From Knoellia koreensis (GTDB lineage: Bacteria > Actinomycetota > Actinomycetes > Actinomycetales > Dermatophilaceae): a stretch of 64,000 bases of DNA. Position numbers and translations under genes: made by a program. This document shows, in pieces, positions 54,910-64,000 of the stretch (position 1 is the stretch's first letter; the number at the start of each line of letters is the position of its first letter). The DNA lies in the NCBI RefSeq assembly GCF_013041615.1, contig NZ_JABEPQ010000001.1:612976-676975 (forward strand), in the 5' to 3' direction. Under the pieces are notes generated by a model, which had not been told where the DNA came from, did no database searches, and worked only from the letters and a program-made list of their open reading frames with translations.

Positions 54910-56289
54910 GTGACCGAGCAGACGCCCAAGCCCACCCCGCCGAAGCCCGGTCCGCCTCCCGGAGCCACGCCCGCGGCGGTGCGCAAGGTCGCCCACGCAC
55001 CGCAGCCCACGCTGACGCCCAACACGCCCAGCGGCCCCCCGGCCGAGTCGTTCGGGCGCGTGGCCGAGGACGGCACGGTGTTCGTCCGGACCGCGGACGG
55101 CGAGCGGGAGGTCGGCGCCTACCCCGACGCGACCCCCGAGGAGGCGCTGCACTACTTCGCCCGCAAGTACGACGAGCTCTACGCGTCGGCCGACCTGCTG
55201 CACCAGCGCCTGACCGGCACGGACCTGTCCGCCAAGGACGCCACGGACGGCCTGGCCAAGCTGCGCGAGCACATCGCCGAGGCGAACGTCGTCGGTGACC
55301 TCGCCGCCCTCGACGCGCTCGTCACCCAGATCGAGGGCGAGGTGGCCACCCGGCGCGAGACCGAGGCCGCCGAGCGGACCGCCGCACGGGCCGCGGCCGC
55401 GACCGAGCGCGAGACGATCGTCGCCGAGGCCGAGAAGATCGCCGCCCAGCCCGAGAACAAGGTGCAGTGGAAGGCCAGCGGCGCCCGCATGCGCGAGCTG
55501 CTCGAGGAGTGGAAGAAGCACCAGCGCAGCGGAGCCCGGCTCGACCGTGAGACCGAGGGTGCGCTGTGGCAGCGGTTCTCCTCTGCCCGCAACTCCTTCG
55601 ACAAGTCGAGGCGGGTCCACTTCGCCCAGCTCGAGGGCACACAGGCCGAGGCCAAGGCGCTCAAGCAGGAGCTCGTCAAGGAGGCTGAGGCGCTCGCGTC
55701 CAGCAAGGACTGGGGTCCCACCGCGGGCGCCTACAAGCGGCTCATGGACCGCTGGCGCAAGGCCGGACGCGCGTCCCGCGCCGACGACGACGCCCTGTGG
55801 GAGCGGTTCAAGGCCGCGCAGGACACCTTCTTCAACGCCAAGGACGAGGTCGCGGCCAAGGAGGACGAGGAGTTCCGCGCCAACCTCGTGGTGAAGGAGG
55901 AGCTGCTCAAGGAGGCCGAGGCGATCCTGCCCATCACCGACCTCGAGGCCGCCAAGACCGCACTGCGCGCCGTCCAGGACAAGTGGGACGCCGCTGGCAA
56001 GGTCCCCCGCGCAGACGTGGACCGCATGGAGAAGGGCATGCGGCGCGTCGAGCAGGCCGTCCGCGACGCCGACGAGAAGCGGTGGAAGCAGACCAACCCC
56101 GAGGTGGCTGCCCGCGCCCAGTCGATGGTCGACCAGCTCGAGGCGTCCGTGGCGTCCCTGCGCGACGACGTCGCCAAGGCGCAGGCCTCCGGCAACGACA
56201 AGAAGGTCAAGGACGCCCAGGCCAAGCTCGAGGCGCAGGAGCAGTGGCTCGCCCAGGCCCGCGGCAACCTCGACGAGTTCGGAGGCTAG
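54910..56289 (+). CDS. DUF349 helical-repeat protein
   Basis: 459 residues. A Pro-rich start (1-35) precedes a globular piece ([20 protein letters not shown]) and three or more DUF349 units, each with a W-x-aromatic pattern such as [41 protein letters not shown] and [13 protein letters not shown]. Uncharacterised; very rich in Ala/Glu/Lys helices and probably a coiled rod. Its TAG shares CTAG with the convergent rel stop. Confidence 0.87.
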   Translation: MTEQTPKPTPPKPGPPPGATPAAVRKVAHAPQPTLTPNTPSGPPAESFGRVAEDGTVFVRTADGEREVGAYPDATPEEALHYFARKYDELYASADLLHQRLTGTDLSAKDATDGLAKLREHIAEANVVGDLAALDALVTQIEGEVATRRETEAAERTAARAAAATERETIVAEAEKIAAQPENKVQWKASGARMRELLEEWKKHQRSGARLDRETEGALWQRFSSARNSFDKSRRVHFAQLEGTQAEAKALKQELVKEAEALASSKDWGPTAGAYKRLMDRWRKAGRASRADDDALWERFKAAQDTFFNAKDEVAAKEDEEFRANLVVKEELLKEAEAILPITDLEAAKTALRAVQDKWDAAGKVPRADVDRMEKGMRRVEQAVRDADEKRWKQTNPEVAARAQSMVDQLEASVASLRDDVAKAQASGNDKKVKDAQAKLEAQEQWLAQARGNLDEFGG

Positions 56290-58604
56290 GCCTTCGGCGC
56301 GGTCGCCTTGGTGCCGGTGATGCGGTAGACGTCGAACACGCCGTCGATCTTGCGCACCGAGTTGATGACGTGGTCGAGGTGGCCGGGGTCGCCCATCTCG
56401 AAGGTGAACTTGCTGATCGCCACCCGGTCGCGTGAGGTCTGCACCGACGCCGACAGGATGTTGACGTGCTGGTCGGACAGCACCCGCGTGACGTCCGACA
56501 GGAGCCGGTTGCGGTCGAGCGCCTCGACCTGGAGCTGCACGAGGAACACCGACGCCGCCGACGGCGCCCACTCGACCTCGATCATCCGATCCGGTTGGGA
56601 CAGAAGGGATTCGGCGTTGGTGCAGTCGGTGCGGTGCACGGAGACACCGTTGCCCCGCGTGATGAACCCCATGATCGGGTCGCCCGGCACCGGGGTGCAG
56701 CAGCGGGCCAGCTTCACCCACACGTCAGCCGTGCCGACGACGACCACGCCCGGGTCGCCCGACCGCCGCCGCATCGACCGCGTGCGGGTCGGGGTCGTCG
56801 CCTCGGCCAGGTCCTCGGACGCACCCTCCTCGCCGCCGAGCGACGCCACGAGGCGACCCACCACGTGCTGGGCGGACACGTGCCCCTCGCCCACCGCGGC
56901 ATACAACGCATCGATGTCCTGGTAACGCAGCTCGGAGGCGAGACCGGTCAGGGTCTCGACTGTGAGCAGGCGCGTGAGCGGCAGGCCCTCCTTGCGCATC
57001 GCCTTGGCGATGGCGTCCTTGCCGGTCTCGATCATCTCCTCGCGGCGCTCCTTGGAGAACCACTGGCGGATCTTGTTGCGCGCCCGCGGGGACTTCACGA
57101 ACGTCAGCCAGTCACGCGAGGGTCCGGCCCCGTCGGCCTTGGAGGTGAGCACCTCGACGACGTCGCCGTTCTCGAGCGTCGACTCCAGCGGCACGAGGCG
57201 GCCGTTGACCCGCCCGCCGATGCAGTGGTGCCCGACCTCGGTGTGCACGGCGTAGGCGAAGTCGACCGGCGTCGCCCCGGCCGGCAGCGCCACGACCTCA
57301 CCCTTGGGGGTGAAGACGTAGACCTCGCGCGCGTTGATCTCGAACCGCAGCGAGTCGAGGAACTCTCCCGGGTCGGAGGTCTCCTTCTGCCAGTCGAGCA
57401 GCTGGCGCAGCCACGCCATGTCGTTGATGGGGCCGGTCTCGCCGTCCCTGGTGCCCGCGCCCGCCGCCGCGGTCGCGTCCTCCTTGTACTTCCAGTGCGC
57501 CGCGACACCGTACTCGGCCCGACGGTGCATGGTGTGGGTGCGGATCTGGATCTCGACCGGCTTGCCCTGCGGGCCGATCACGGTGGTGTGCAAGGACTGG
57601 TACATGTTGAACTTCGGCATCGCGATGTAGTCCTTGAACCGCCCGGGCAGGGGGTTCCACCGCGCGTGCAAGGCGCCGAGCGCCGCATAACAGTCACGCA
57701 CCGAGTCGACCAGCACGCGCACCGCGACGAGGTCGTAGATGTCCTCGAAGTCGCGGCCGCGCACGATCATCTTCTGGTAGACGGAGTAGTAGTGCTTAGG
57801 CCGGCCCGTGACCGTGGCCTTGATCTTGGCGGACTTCAGGTCGGTGCCGACCTGTTCGCGCACCCCGGCAAGGAACTCCTCACGCGCCGGCGCACGCTCC
57901 GCCACGAGCCGCACGATCTCGTCGTAGACCTTGGGGTAGAGCGTCGCGAACGAGAGGTCCTCGAGCTCCCACTTGATGGTGTTCATGCCGAGCCGGTGGG
58001 CCAGCGGCGCGTAGATCTCGAGGGTCTCGCGGGCCTTGCGCTGCGCCGACTCGACCGAGACGTAGCGCCACGTGCGGGCGTTGTGCAGCCGGTCCGCAAG
58101 CTTGATGACGAGCACGCGGATGTCGCGCGACATCGCCACGACCATCTTGCGGACGGTCTCGGCCTGCGCGGCGTCGCCGTACGTCACCTTGTCGAGCTTG
58201 GTGACGCCGTCGACGAGCATCGCGACCTCGGAGCCGAAGTCCTTCTCCAGCTGGGCGAGGCTGTATGCCGTGTCCTCGACCGTGTCGTGCAGCAGCGCGG
58301 CCGCGAGGGTGGGCGGGGTCATGCCCAGCTCGGCGAGGATGGTCGTCACCGCGAGCGGGTGGGTGATGTACGCGTCGCCGGACTTGCGCTTCTGGCCCCG
58401 GTGGGCCTCCTCGGCGACGACGTAGGCGCGCTCGATGACGTCGAGGTCGGCCTTGGGGTGGGTGGCTCGCACCGTCTGGAGCAGTGGCTCCAGGACCGGG
58501 TTGCTGGGGGTACCCCTGGACCCGAAGCGCGCGAGCCGGGCGCGGACCCTGCTGGCCGAGGACGTGCCGGTGCCGATGGGCCCGGTGACGACGTCCTCAG
58601 TCAT
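56286..58604 (-). CDS. rel: Bifunctional (p)ppGpp synthetase/hydrolase Rel
   Basis: 772 residues. HD hydrolase domain ([20 protein letters not shown] written in two parts; LLHDTVEDT), synthetase domain ([20 protein letters not shown]), TGS domain ([22 protein letters not shown]), a zinc-finger-like region ([20 protein letters not shown]) and a C-terminal ACT domain. Makes and destroys the stringent alarmone. It is the single long RSH typical of actinobacteria. Start GTG/ATG near 58604. Confidence 0.93.
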   Translation of the reverse strand: MTEDVVTGPIGTGTSSASRVRARLARFGSRGTPSNPVLEPLLQTVRATHPKADLDVIERAYVVAEEAHRGQKRKSGDAYITHPLAVTTILAELGMTPPTLAAALLHDTVEDTAYSLAQLEKDFGSEVAMLVDGVTKLDKVTYGDAAQAETVRKMVVAMSRDIRVLVIKLADRLHNARTWRYVSVESAQRKARETLEIYAPLAHRLGMNTIKWELEDLSFATLYPKVYDEIVRLVAERAPAREEFLAGVREQVGTDLKSAKIKATVTGRPKHYYSVYQKMIVRGRDFEDIYDLVAVRVLVDSVRDCYAALGALHARWNPLPGRFKDYIAMPKFNMYQSLHTTVIGPQGKPVEIQIRTHTMHRRAEYGVAAHWKYKEDATAAAGAGTRDGETGPINDMAWLRQLLDWQKETSDPGEFLDSLRFEINAREVYVFTPKGEVVALPAGATPVDFAYAVHTEVGHHCIGGRVNGRLVPLESTLENGDVVEVLTSKADGAGPSRDWLTFVKSPRARNKIRQWFSKERREEMIETGKDAIAKAMRKEGLPLTRLLTVETLTGLASELRYQDIDALYAAVGEGHVSAQHVVGRLVASLGGEEGASEDLAEATTPTRTRSMRRRSGDPGVVVVGTADVWVKLARCCTPVPGDPIMGFITRGNGVSVHRTDCTNAESLLSQPDRMIEVEWAPSAASVFLVQLQVEALDRNRLLSDVTRVLSDQHVNILSASVQTSRDRVAISKFTFEMGDPGHLDHVINSVRKIDGVFDVYRITGTKATAPKA

Positions 58605-58620
58605 GCACAGAGCCTACGTC

Positions 58621-59154
58621 TCACTCCCCGTCCACGACGACCAGGGTGCGGACATCGCGCCCGGTCAGGCGGTCCCGGCCGTGCAGGAACGCCAGCTCGA
58701 CGAGGGTCTCGAAGGCCACGACGGTCGCGCCCAGCTGCTCGACGAGACGGCAGGCGGCCTCGGCGGTGCCGCCGGTGGCGAGTACGTCGTCGACGACCAG
58801 GACCCGCTGCCCGGGGTGGAACGAGTCGTCGTGCACCTCGATGGTGGCGCTGCCGTACTCGAGGTCGTAGGACAGGGCCACGGTCGGCCCGGGCAGCTTG
58901 CCCGCCTTGCGGATCGGGACGAAACCGGTGCCCAGCTCGAGGGCGAGGGCGGCGCCGAAGACGAACCCGCGCGCCTCGATGCCGGTCACGACGTCGACCT
59001 GGCCACGCCAGCGCTGCGCCATGTCACCGAGGACGTCGGCGAACAGCTGGCCGTCGGCCAGCACGGGCGTGATGTCCTTGAACACCACGCCCGTCGCCGG
59101 GAAGTCGGGGATGTCGCGCAGGGTCGCCGTGACGCGTTCGGTGAGGGTGCTCAT
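58621..59154 (-). CDS. apt: Adenine phosphoribosyltransferase
   Basis: 177 residues. The PRPP-binding loop VLVVDDVLATGGTAEAA and IEARGFVFGAALALELG are diagnostic. Salvages adenine to AMP. Located between secF and rel as is common in actinobacteria. ATG 59154; a full GGTATGCCGCGTGG site (59157-59170) immediately precedes the start. Confidence 0.93.
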   Translation of the reverse strand: MSTLTERVTATLRDIPDFPATGVVFKDITPVLADGQLFADVLGDMAQRWRGQVDVVTGIEARGFVFGAALALELGTGFVPIRKAGKLPGPTVALSYDLEYGSATIEVHDDSFHPGQRVLVVDDVLATGGTAEAACRLVEQLGATVVAFETLVELAFLHGRDRLTGRDVRTLVVVDGE

Positions 59155-59176
59155 CAGGTATGCCGCGTGGCGCCGG

Positions 59177-60358
59177 TCAGCGACGCGACTTCGGCGGGCG
59201 CTTGGGCTGGTTGCGCGGACCGGACGAGGCGTAGCGGTGCGTCTCGCGCGCCGGTGCCGCCGTGCGCACTGCCGTGGCAACCTTCTCGCGCCCGGTGTCG
59301 CCTGCGGCGTCACCATCGGACGTCACCACGCCACCCTCGTCGTCGTGCTCGACACCGGGAGCGATGTCGTGCGACGTCGGGGCGCCGTGACGCTGCTGGT
59401 AGCGCTCGGCCGCCTTGTCGAGGGCGACCACGGCGGGCTCCTTGGCGCGCAGCGTGACCAGCAGCGGGGTGGCGATGAAGATCGAGGAGTACGCACCGAC
59501 CGCCATACCGATGAACAGCACGAGGGACAGGTCGAGCAGGGTGCCCGGCCCGATCGTCGCGAAGCCCACGAGCAGAACCGCGAGGGTCGGCAGCAACGCC
59601 ACGACCGTGGTGTTGATCGACCGGACCACGGTCTGGTTGACGGCCTGCGCGTAGGTGACCCGCTTGCCGGCGAACGCCTCCTGAGTGTTCTCACGCACCT
59701 TGTCGAAGACGACCACGGTGTCGTAGAGCGAGTAGCCCAGGACGGTGAGGAAGCCGATCATCGTCGCCGGCGACACCTCGAACCCGGTGAGGGCGTAGAT
59801 GCCGACGGTGATCACCATGTCGTGGATCATCGCGGCCAGGGCCGCCAGCGCCATCTTCCAGGTGCGGAAGTAGATCGCCATGACGATCATCGTCAGCACG
59901 AGGAAGACGATGAGCGCCCGCAACGCCTGCTGGCTCACCGAGGCACCCCACGAGGGCCCGATGAAGTTGGCGTTGACGTTGGTCACCGGCACCTTGAACT
60001 CGGTGGCCAGCGCCTGCCGCACGTCGGCGGACTGTGCGTCGTTGAGCTGTTCGGTCTGGACGCGGATGGTGCTGGCGCCCAGCTTGGTGACGTTCGCGTC
60101 CTGGGTCGCGACAACCGTGTGGACGGCGTCCGTGGCCCGGCTCTCGTAGCTCGACGTGCTCTGGTTGCCGGCGGCGACGCGGAACTCCGAGCCACCGGTG
60201 AACTCCAGGCCCAGGTTGAGCTTGAAGACGAGCAGGCCCACGAGGGCGATGAGGGTGAGGACACCCGAGATGAGGTACCAGCGCTTGCGGTTCCTGATGA
60301 ACCCGATCGAGCGCTTGCCCGTGTAGAGGTCGTTGCCGAGCTGGGCGAAGTTGATCAC
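59177..60358 (-). CDS. secF: Protein translocase subunit SecF
   Basis: 393 residues, six transmembrane helices. GLEFTGGSEFRV in the periplasmic domain, HDMVITVGIYALTG and GYSLYDTVVVFDKVRENT in the helical core are SecF marks. A basic tail (about 330-393) follows. GTG 60358 overlaps the secD stop as GTGA. Works with SecD to drive late export using proton motive force. Confidence 0.94.
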   Translation of the reverse strand: MINFAQLGNDLYTGKRSIGFIRNRKRWYLISGVLTLIALVGLLVFKLNLGLEFTGGSEFRVAAGNQSTSSYESRATDAVHTVVATQDANVTKLGASTIRVQTEQLNDAQSADVRQALATEFKVPVTNVNANFIGPSWGASVSQQALRALIVFLVLTMIVMAIYFRTWKMALAALAAMIHDMVITVGIYALTGFEVSPATMIGFLTVLGYSLYDTVVVFDKVRENTQEAFAGKRVTYAQAVNQTVVRSINTTVVALLPTLAVLLVGFATIGPGTLLDLSLVLFIGMAVGAYSSIFIATPLLVTLRAKEPAVVALDKAAERYQQRHGAPTSHDIAPGVEHDDEGGVVTSDGDAAGDTGREKVATAVRTAAPARETHRYASSGPRNQPKRPPKSRR

Positions 60359-62145
60359 CGGGCACCTCCCTTCGCCATCGAGACGGCCGGTGCGGCGAAC
60401 CGTCCACGCCCCACGTAGCGCGGCGACACCTTGGCGCCGAGCCGCTCCGGGCTGAGGCCCGACCACTTGTGGCCGCCACCGAAGAACTTGGTCTCCGCGA
60501 GCAGGCCGACGAGCGGGTGGGTGAACAGGAACACGATGAGGATGTCGATCAGCGTCGTGAGGCCGAGCGTGAACGCGAAGCCGCGCACGCCGGACGACGC
60601 CAGGAAGTAGAGCACCACGGCAGCGAGGAAGTTCACGCCGTCGGCGACGAGGATCGTGCGCCGGGCGCGCCTCCAGCCGGTCTCGACCGCGGCCCGCAAC
60701 GGCCGGCCCTCGCGGACCTCGTCACGGATACGTTCGAAGTAGACGATGAACGAGTCGGCCGTGACTCCGATGGCGACCACCAGACCCGTCACGCCGGCCA
60801 TGTCGAGCCGGTAGTTGTGCGACCACCCGAGGATGGTGATGGTGAGGTAGGTCAGGATGCCGGCGATCGCGATCGACGCGAGGGTGACCAGACCGAGCGC
60901 GCGGTACTGGATGAGCGAGTAGATGCCGACGAGCAGCAGGCCGACGAGGCCGGCGATGACACCCATGCGCAGCTGCTCGGTGCCGAGCGTGGGGCTGATC
61001 TGCTCACGGGTCTGGAGGGTGAACGAGATCGGCAGCGCACCGAACTTCAGCTGGTTGGCGAGGTCGCGGGCGCTCTCGATGGTGAAGCTGCCGGTGATGC
61101 TGGCGTTGCCGTCGAGGATCGCGGACTGGAAGTACGGCGCGACGATGACCTGGTTGTCGAGCACCGCAGCCATCTGGTTCTGCGGGGTCGGCAGGCTCAC
61201 CATGCGCTTGCTGGCGTCGGCGTAGGCCTTGGTGCCCTCGCCCTTGAACGACAGCTGGATCTCGACGGTGCTCGAGGGCTGACCGTTGGACAGCGGCTGG
61301 TAACCGGCCTGGGCGTTCTTGATCTGGTCACCGCCGACGATGACCGGGCCGAGGACGTACTTGTTGCCGTTGTCACCGCAGGTGACCAGAGGCTTCTTCG
61401 GGTCGTTGACCAGACCGTCGAGCACGCCCGGCTTGGCGCAGTCGAGCGCCTGGAACTGCTGGCTGATCTCCGGGGTGATCCACGCCAGGTCGTTCGGGTC
61501 CTTCGGCGCCGAGCTGCCGGTGTTCGGCGCGCTGGTCGTCGCGGTGCCCGACGGCTTGGTCGCGGCAGGCGTCGGCGGCGGGGTGGTGCTGCGGACGAAC
61601 GCCTGCGGCACGGCACTGCCGGCACCGGTGGTCGAGGCCGAGGCAGTGGCGCTGGGCTTGGGCGTGCCCGTGGCGCTGCCGGTCGCCGTGCCCGTGGGCT
61701 TGCCCGTCGTGGTGCCGCTCGTGGTCCCGGTCGGGACTGGCTGGTTGGTGCCCGGTGCCTCCGCGAGCACGCCGCGGAACTGCATCTGGCTCGAGCGGCG
61801 GATGGCGTCCTCGTCCTGCTTGGACGGCTCACCAGGCATGCTGACGACGATGTTCTCGCCGCCGCGCGTGGTGACCTCGGCGCCGGACACGCCGTTGGAG
61901 TCGATGCGCTGGACGATGATGCCGCGCGCCTGGTCGAGCTGCTCGGCGGTGACCTTCTGGTCGCCCACGAGCTTGGGCTGCAGCACGATCTGGGTGCCGC
62001 CCTCGAGGTCGAGCCCGAGCTTGGGCGCGTAGCTGCCCGAGCCCCAGACGTTGGAGCCGACGAGCAGTCCGGCGAGGACCACGAAGATGCCGGCGAGAGT
62101 CGCAAGGACCTTGAGGGGCTTGCGCTTGTACGGGTTGATTGCCAC
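60355..62145 (-). CDS. secD: Protein translocase subunit SecD
   Basis: About 596 residues. LGLDLEGGTQIVL in domain P1, SMPGEPSKQDEDAIR, and a C-terminal six-helix bundle with LDMAGVTGLVVAIGVTADSF. Between P1 subdomains is a long Thr/Pro/Ser/Gly/Ala-rich insert (about 118-215) rich in PTGTTSGTTTGK-like repeats, absent from the short SecD of E. coli. GTG 62145 is preferred over TTG 62151. Confidence 0.93.
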   Translation of the reverse strand: MAINPYKRKPLKVLATLAGIFVVLAGLLVGSNVWGSGSYAPKLGLDLEGGTQIVLQPKLVGDQKVTAEQLDQARGIIVQRIDSNGVSGAEVTTRGGENIVVSMPGEPSKQDEDAIRRSSQMQFRGVLAEAPGTNQPVPTGTTSGTTTGKPTGTATGSATGTPKPSATASASTTGAGSAVPQAFVRSTTPPPTPAATKPSGTATTSAPNTGSSAPKDPNDLAWITPEISQQFQALDCAKPGVLDGLVNDPKKPLVTCGDNGNKYVLGPVIVGGDQIKNAQAGYQPLSNGQPSSTVEIQLSFKGEGTKAYADASKRMVSLPTPQNQMAAVLDNQVIVAPYFQSAILDGNASITGSFTIESARDLANQLKFGALPISFTLQTREQISPTLGTEQLRMGVIAGLVGLLLVGIYSLIQYRALGLVTLASIAIAGILTYLTITILGWSHNYRLDMAGVTGLVVAIGVTADSFIVYFERIRDEVREGRPLRAAVETGWRRARRTILVADGVNFLAAVVLYFLASSGVRGFAFTLGLTTLIDILIVFLFTHPLVGLLAETKFFGGGHKWSGLSPERLGAKVSPRYVGRGRFAAPAVSMAKGGAR

Positions 62146-62157
62146 GGGCAAAGGCCT

Positions 62158-62463
62158 TTAGTCGGTGCTGGTGGTGTCGGTGGCGTTCGTCGGCGTGGCG
62201 GGCGGCGTCTTGGTGCCGATCGCGCGCCGGTCGAAGCGGACCTGGACGCCCGGGGAGACCTCGAGGGTGACGGCGGCGTCGTCGAGCGCGATGATCCGCC
62301 CGAAGAGGCCCGAGGTCGTGCACACCTCGTCGCCGACGGCGAGGCCGGCCTGCAGGTTCTGCACCTCGCGCTGCCGACGGCGCTGGCTGAACACCATGAA
62401 GATGATCAGGGCCACCGGCAGGAGGAAGATGAGCAGGCTGGACGCGGACGAGCCGCCATTCAT
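62158..62463 (-). CDS. yajC: Preprotein translocase accessory subunit YajC
   Basis: 101 residues: short N-terminus, one hydrophobic helix (SLLIFLLPVALIIFMVF), a basic QRRRQREVQ segment, and the soluble domain with GDEVCTTSGLFGRI. ATG 62463 is preceded by AAGGA. Joins SecDF at the Sec channel. Confidence 0.9.
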   Translation of the reverse strand: MNGGSSASSLLIFLLPVALIIFMVFSQRRRQREVQNLQAGLAVGDEVCTTSGLFGRIIALDDAAVTLEVSPGVQVRFDRRAIGTKTPPATPTNATDTTSTD

Positions 62464-62532
62464 GTCATGGTCCTTCAGGGCAGGTGGAGAGGCCGCGCCG
62501 GTCTGGGCGACCGCCCGAGTGTAGGTGACACA

Positions 62533-62593
62533 CGGCATACCGACCAACGCGCCTCACCGATGCCACGTTCCAATCCGCGGGTATGCCGCGTGG
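62533..62593. repeat. Inverted octamer pair in the yajC-ruvB gap
   Basis: CACACGGCATACC ends at 62541 and GGTATGCCGCGTGG runs 62580-62593; the 12-bp arms ACACGGCATACC and GGTATGCCGCGT pair with one mismatch over a loop of nearly 40 nt. It lies between the yajC start and the ruvB stop on the minus strand, so a terminator role for ruvB is possible. Less compact than the pair after der. Confidence 0.6.
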
Positions 62594-62606
62594 TCACGCG
62601 GGTGCC

Positions 62607-63734
62607 TCAGTCGCCGAAGCGGCCCTCGCCGTCGAGCGGCAACGGCGTCTGCACGTCGGCGCCCCGTGGCGGGGTGAGGCCGAGGTGCTGCCAGGCCAGA
62701 GCCGTGGCGGCGCGGCCGCGGGGCGTGCGGGTGATGAGGCCTTCGCGCACGAGGAACGGCTCGGCGACCGTCTCGACGGTGTCGGCCTCCTCCCCCACGG
62801 CGACGGCAAGCGTCGACAGGCCCACGGGCCCGCCGCCGAAGCGGCGGCACAACGCGTCGAGCACGGCCCGGTCGAGCCGGTCGAGGCCGAGGTCGTCGAC
62901 GTCGAACAGCGCCAGCGCGGCGTGCGCGGCCTCCTCGTCGACGACGTCGCGCCCGTGCACCTGCGCCCAGTCGCGCACCCGCCGCAGCAGCCGGTTGGCG
63001 ATACGCGGTGTGCCGCGCGAGCGACGCGCGATCTCGCTGATGCCGGCCGCATCGGCGGCAACCTCGAGCAGCCCGGCCGACCGCGCCAGGATCGTCTCGA
63101 GCTCGTCGACGGCGTAGAAGTCGAGGTGCCCGGTGAACCCGAACCGGTCGCGCAACGGCGCCGGCAACAGGCCCGCGCGCGTCGTCGCGCCGACGACGGT
63201 GAACGGGGGCAGCTCCAGCGGGATGGCGGTCGCGCCCGGGCCCTTGCCGACGATCACGTCGACGCGGAAGTCCTCCATGGCGAGGTAGAGCATCTCCTCG
63301 GCCGACCGCGACATCCGGTGGATCTCGTCGAGGAACAGCACCTCGCCCTCCATCAGCGAGGACAGGACCGAGGCGAGGTCGCCGGCGTGCTGGATGGCCG
63401 GGCCGCTGGTGATGCGGATCGGGCGTTCGAGCTCGGAGCCGATGAGCATGGCCAGGGTCGTCTTGCCGAGACCCGGCGGGCCCGAGAGCAGCACGTGGTC
63501 CGGTGGCGTGCCGCGCCGGCGCGCTGCCTCCAGCACCAGGGACAGCTGGTCGCGCACCCGCGACTGCCCGGCGAACTCGGCCAGGCGACGCGGACGCAGG
63601 GCCGCCTCGACGGTGCGTTCGTCGGCGTCACCCTGGGCGTCGACCACGCGGGCCGTGGCGTCGTAGGACTCGTCGCGCTCGCGGTCGCCGAACACGTCGC
63701 CGTCGTGCATCTCAGAGGAGTAGCCGTCGCTCAC
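62607..63734 (-). CDS. ruvB: Holliday junction branch-migration helicase RuvB
   Basis: 375 residues, AAA+ ATPase. Walker [10 protein letters not shown] at 85-93, Walker [11 protein letters not shown], sensor [11 protein letters not shown] and C-terminal winged helix with [16 protein letters not shown]. An acidic N-terminal extension (1-40) precedes the core. GTG start overlaps the ruvA stop by 4 bp. Confidence 0.95.
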   Translation of the reverse strand: MSDGYSSEMHDGDVFGDRERDESYDATARVVDAQGDADERTVEAALRPRRLAEFAGQSRVRDQLSLVLEAARRRGTPPDHVLLSGPPGLGKTTLAMLIGSELERPIRITSGPAIQHAGDLASVLSSLMEGEVLFLDEIHRMSRSAEEMLYLAMEDFRVDVIVGKGPGATAIPLELPPFTVVGATTRAGLLPAPLRDRFGFTGHLDFYAVDELETILARSAGLLEVAADAAGISEIARRSRGTPRIANRLLRRVRDWAQVHGRDVVDEEAAHAALALFDVDDLGLDRLDRAVLDALCRRFGGGPVGLSTLAVAVGEEADTVETVAEPFLVREGLITRTPRGRAATALAWQHLGLTPPRGADVQTPLPLDGEGRFGD

Positions 63735-64000
63735 CGGGGCCCCAGCTCACGCAGCGCTGCCCGCAGCCGTGTCGACACGTCCGCCGACTCATCCACCGTG
63801 TCGGCGACCTTGCCCACGGCGTCGTCGGCCTGCTTGGCCGAGTAGCCCAGCCCGACGAGGGCCTCGGCCACCTGGTCGCGCCAGGCGGCGGCCGGTGCCG
63901 CACCCGCGGCGGGTGCGGTGTCCGCGGCAGCCGCGCCGGACGGCATACCCAGCTTGTCACGCAGCTCCAGGACGATGCGCTCGGCGCCCTTCTTGCCGAT
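63731..64000 (-). CDS. ruvA: Holliday junction DNA-binding protein RuvA (C-terminal part)
   Basis: The window holds the last 89 codons; the 5' part lies beyond the right edge. The visible part starts [19 protein letters not shown], the helix-hairpin-helix region of RuvA, followed by an Ala-rich linker and the C-terminal domain III ([20 protein letters not shown]) that contacts RuvB. A CGGCATAC site at 63941 lies in the linker. Confidence 0.93.
   Translation of the reverse strand: MGKKGAERIVLELRDKLGMPSGAAAADTAPAAGAAPAAAWRDQVAEALVGLGYSAKQADDAVGKVADTVDESADVSTRLRAALRELGPR

Noticed and set aside
56466-59072. Long plus-strand open frame across rel and apt
   Set aside because: Both minus-strand genes are certain, with complete motifs; the opposite frame has none.
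60469-63117. A long plus-strand open frame across secD, yajC and ruvB
   Set aside because: It crosses three clear minus-strand genes and their gaps; composition is typical of a high-GC shadow frame.

Overview
The window is high-GC DNA (roughly 70% by eye) from an actinobacterium. This is supported by a WhiB protein, the Rv1822-Rv1832-like block (pgsA, DUF881, sbp, DUF881, gcvH, garA, ftsR-like MerR, bifunctional nuclease, second MerR, gcvP) in its mycobacterial order, a xerD-parA-scpA-scpB-rluB-cmk-der neighbourhood, and a rel-apt-secF-secD-yajC-ruvB-ruvA string. An Intrasporangiaceae-like host is my inference from overall feel. It is chromosomal, mostly housekeeping, with one small accessory patch.

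Layout. 1-11.2 kb: mixed metabolic genes (sugar-lactone oxidase, Ca2+/H+ antiporter, a shortened ComB, an FBP zinc-finger protein, a Tat-exported multicopper oxidase with a membrane partner, a possible PD-(D/E)XK protein, RlmC), then a divergent pair of a WhiB protein and a CarH/LitR-like B12-binding MerR regulator. 11.2-17.4 kb: YciO, threonine-to-glycine catabolism (tdh-kbl), OsmC, and a tight minus-strand operon ending in a cytosolic beta-lactamase-like protein and PhzF. 17.4-21.6 kb: accessory patch with intergenic repeats, a 13E12-family HNH endonuclease under an apparent LexA-box promoter, and a RES-type toxin-antitoxin pair. 21.6-27.6 kb: a GCS2-type ligase and SbcDC. 27.6-36.5 kb: gcvP with a glycine riboswitch, and the conserved garA/gcvH/DUF881/pgsA block. 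36.5-40.3 kb: small metabolic genes and tRNA-Pro(GGG). 40.3-51.9 kb: der, plsC, cmk, tyrA, rluB, scpB, scpA, parA, xerD, hisS and a glyoxalase II-like hydrolase, nearly all on the minus strand with 4-bp overlaps. 52-64 kb: a penicillin-acylase-family protein, a cyclophilin, a DUF349 protein, then rel, apt, secF, secD, yajC, ruvB, ruvA.

Functional links: tdh-kbl makes glycine and the riboswitch-controlled gcvP with gcvH degrades it; GarA, encoded beside gcvH, is in relatives a phosphorylation-controlled regulator of 2-oxoglutarate metabolism; ScpA/B, ParA and XerD serve chromosome segregation; SbcDC and RuvAB serve DNA break processing.

The most striking signal is not a gene. The octamer GTATGCCG (either strand) occurs about 62 times in 64 kb, roughly one per kb and more than twenty times my rough composition-based expectation. 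It is nearly strand-balanced, retained in coding sequence through rare codons (TAT, GCA, ATA), extended to GGTATGCCGCGTGG at eight sites, enriched between genes, and arranged as perfect inverted arms after der. This resembles the DNA-uptake sequences of Neisseria and Pasteurellaceae, which I do not know to be described in actinobacteria.
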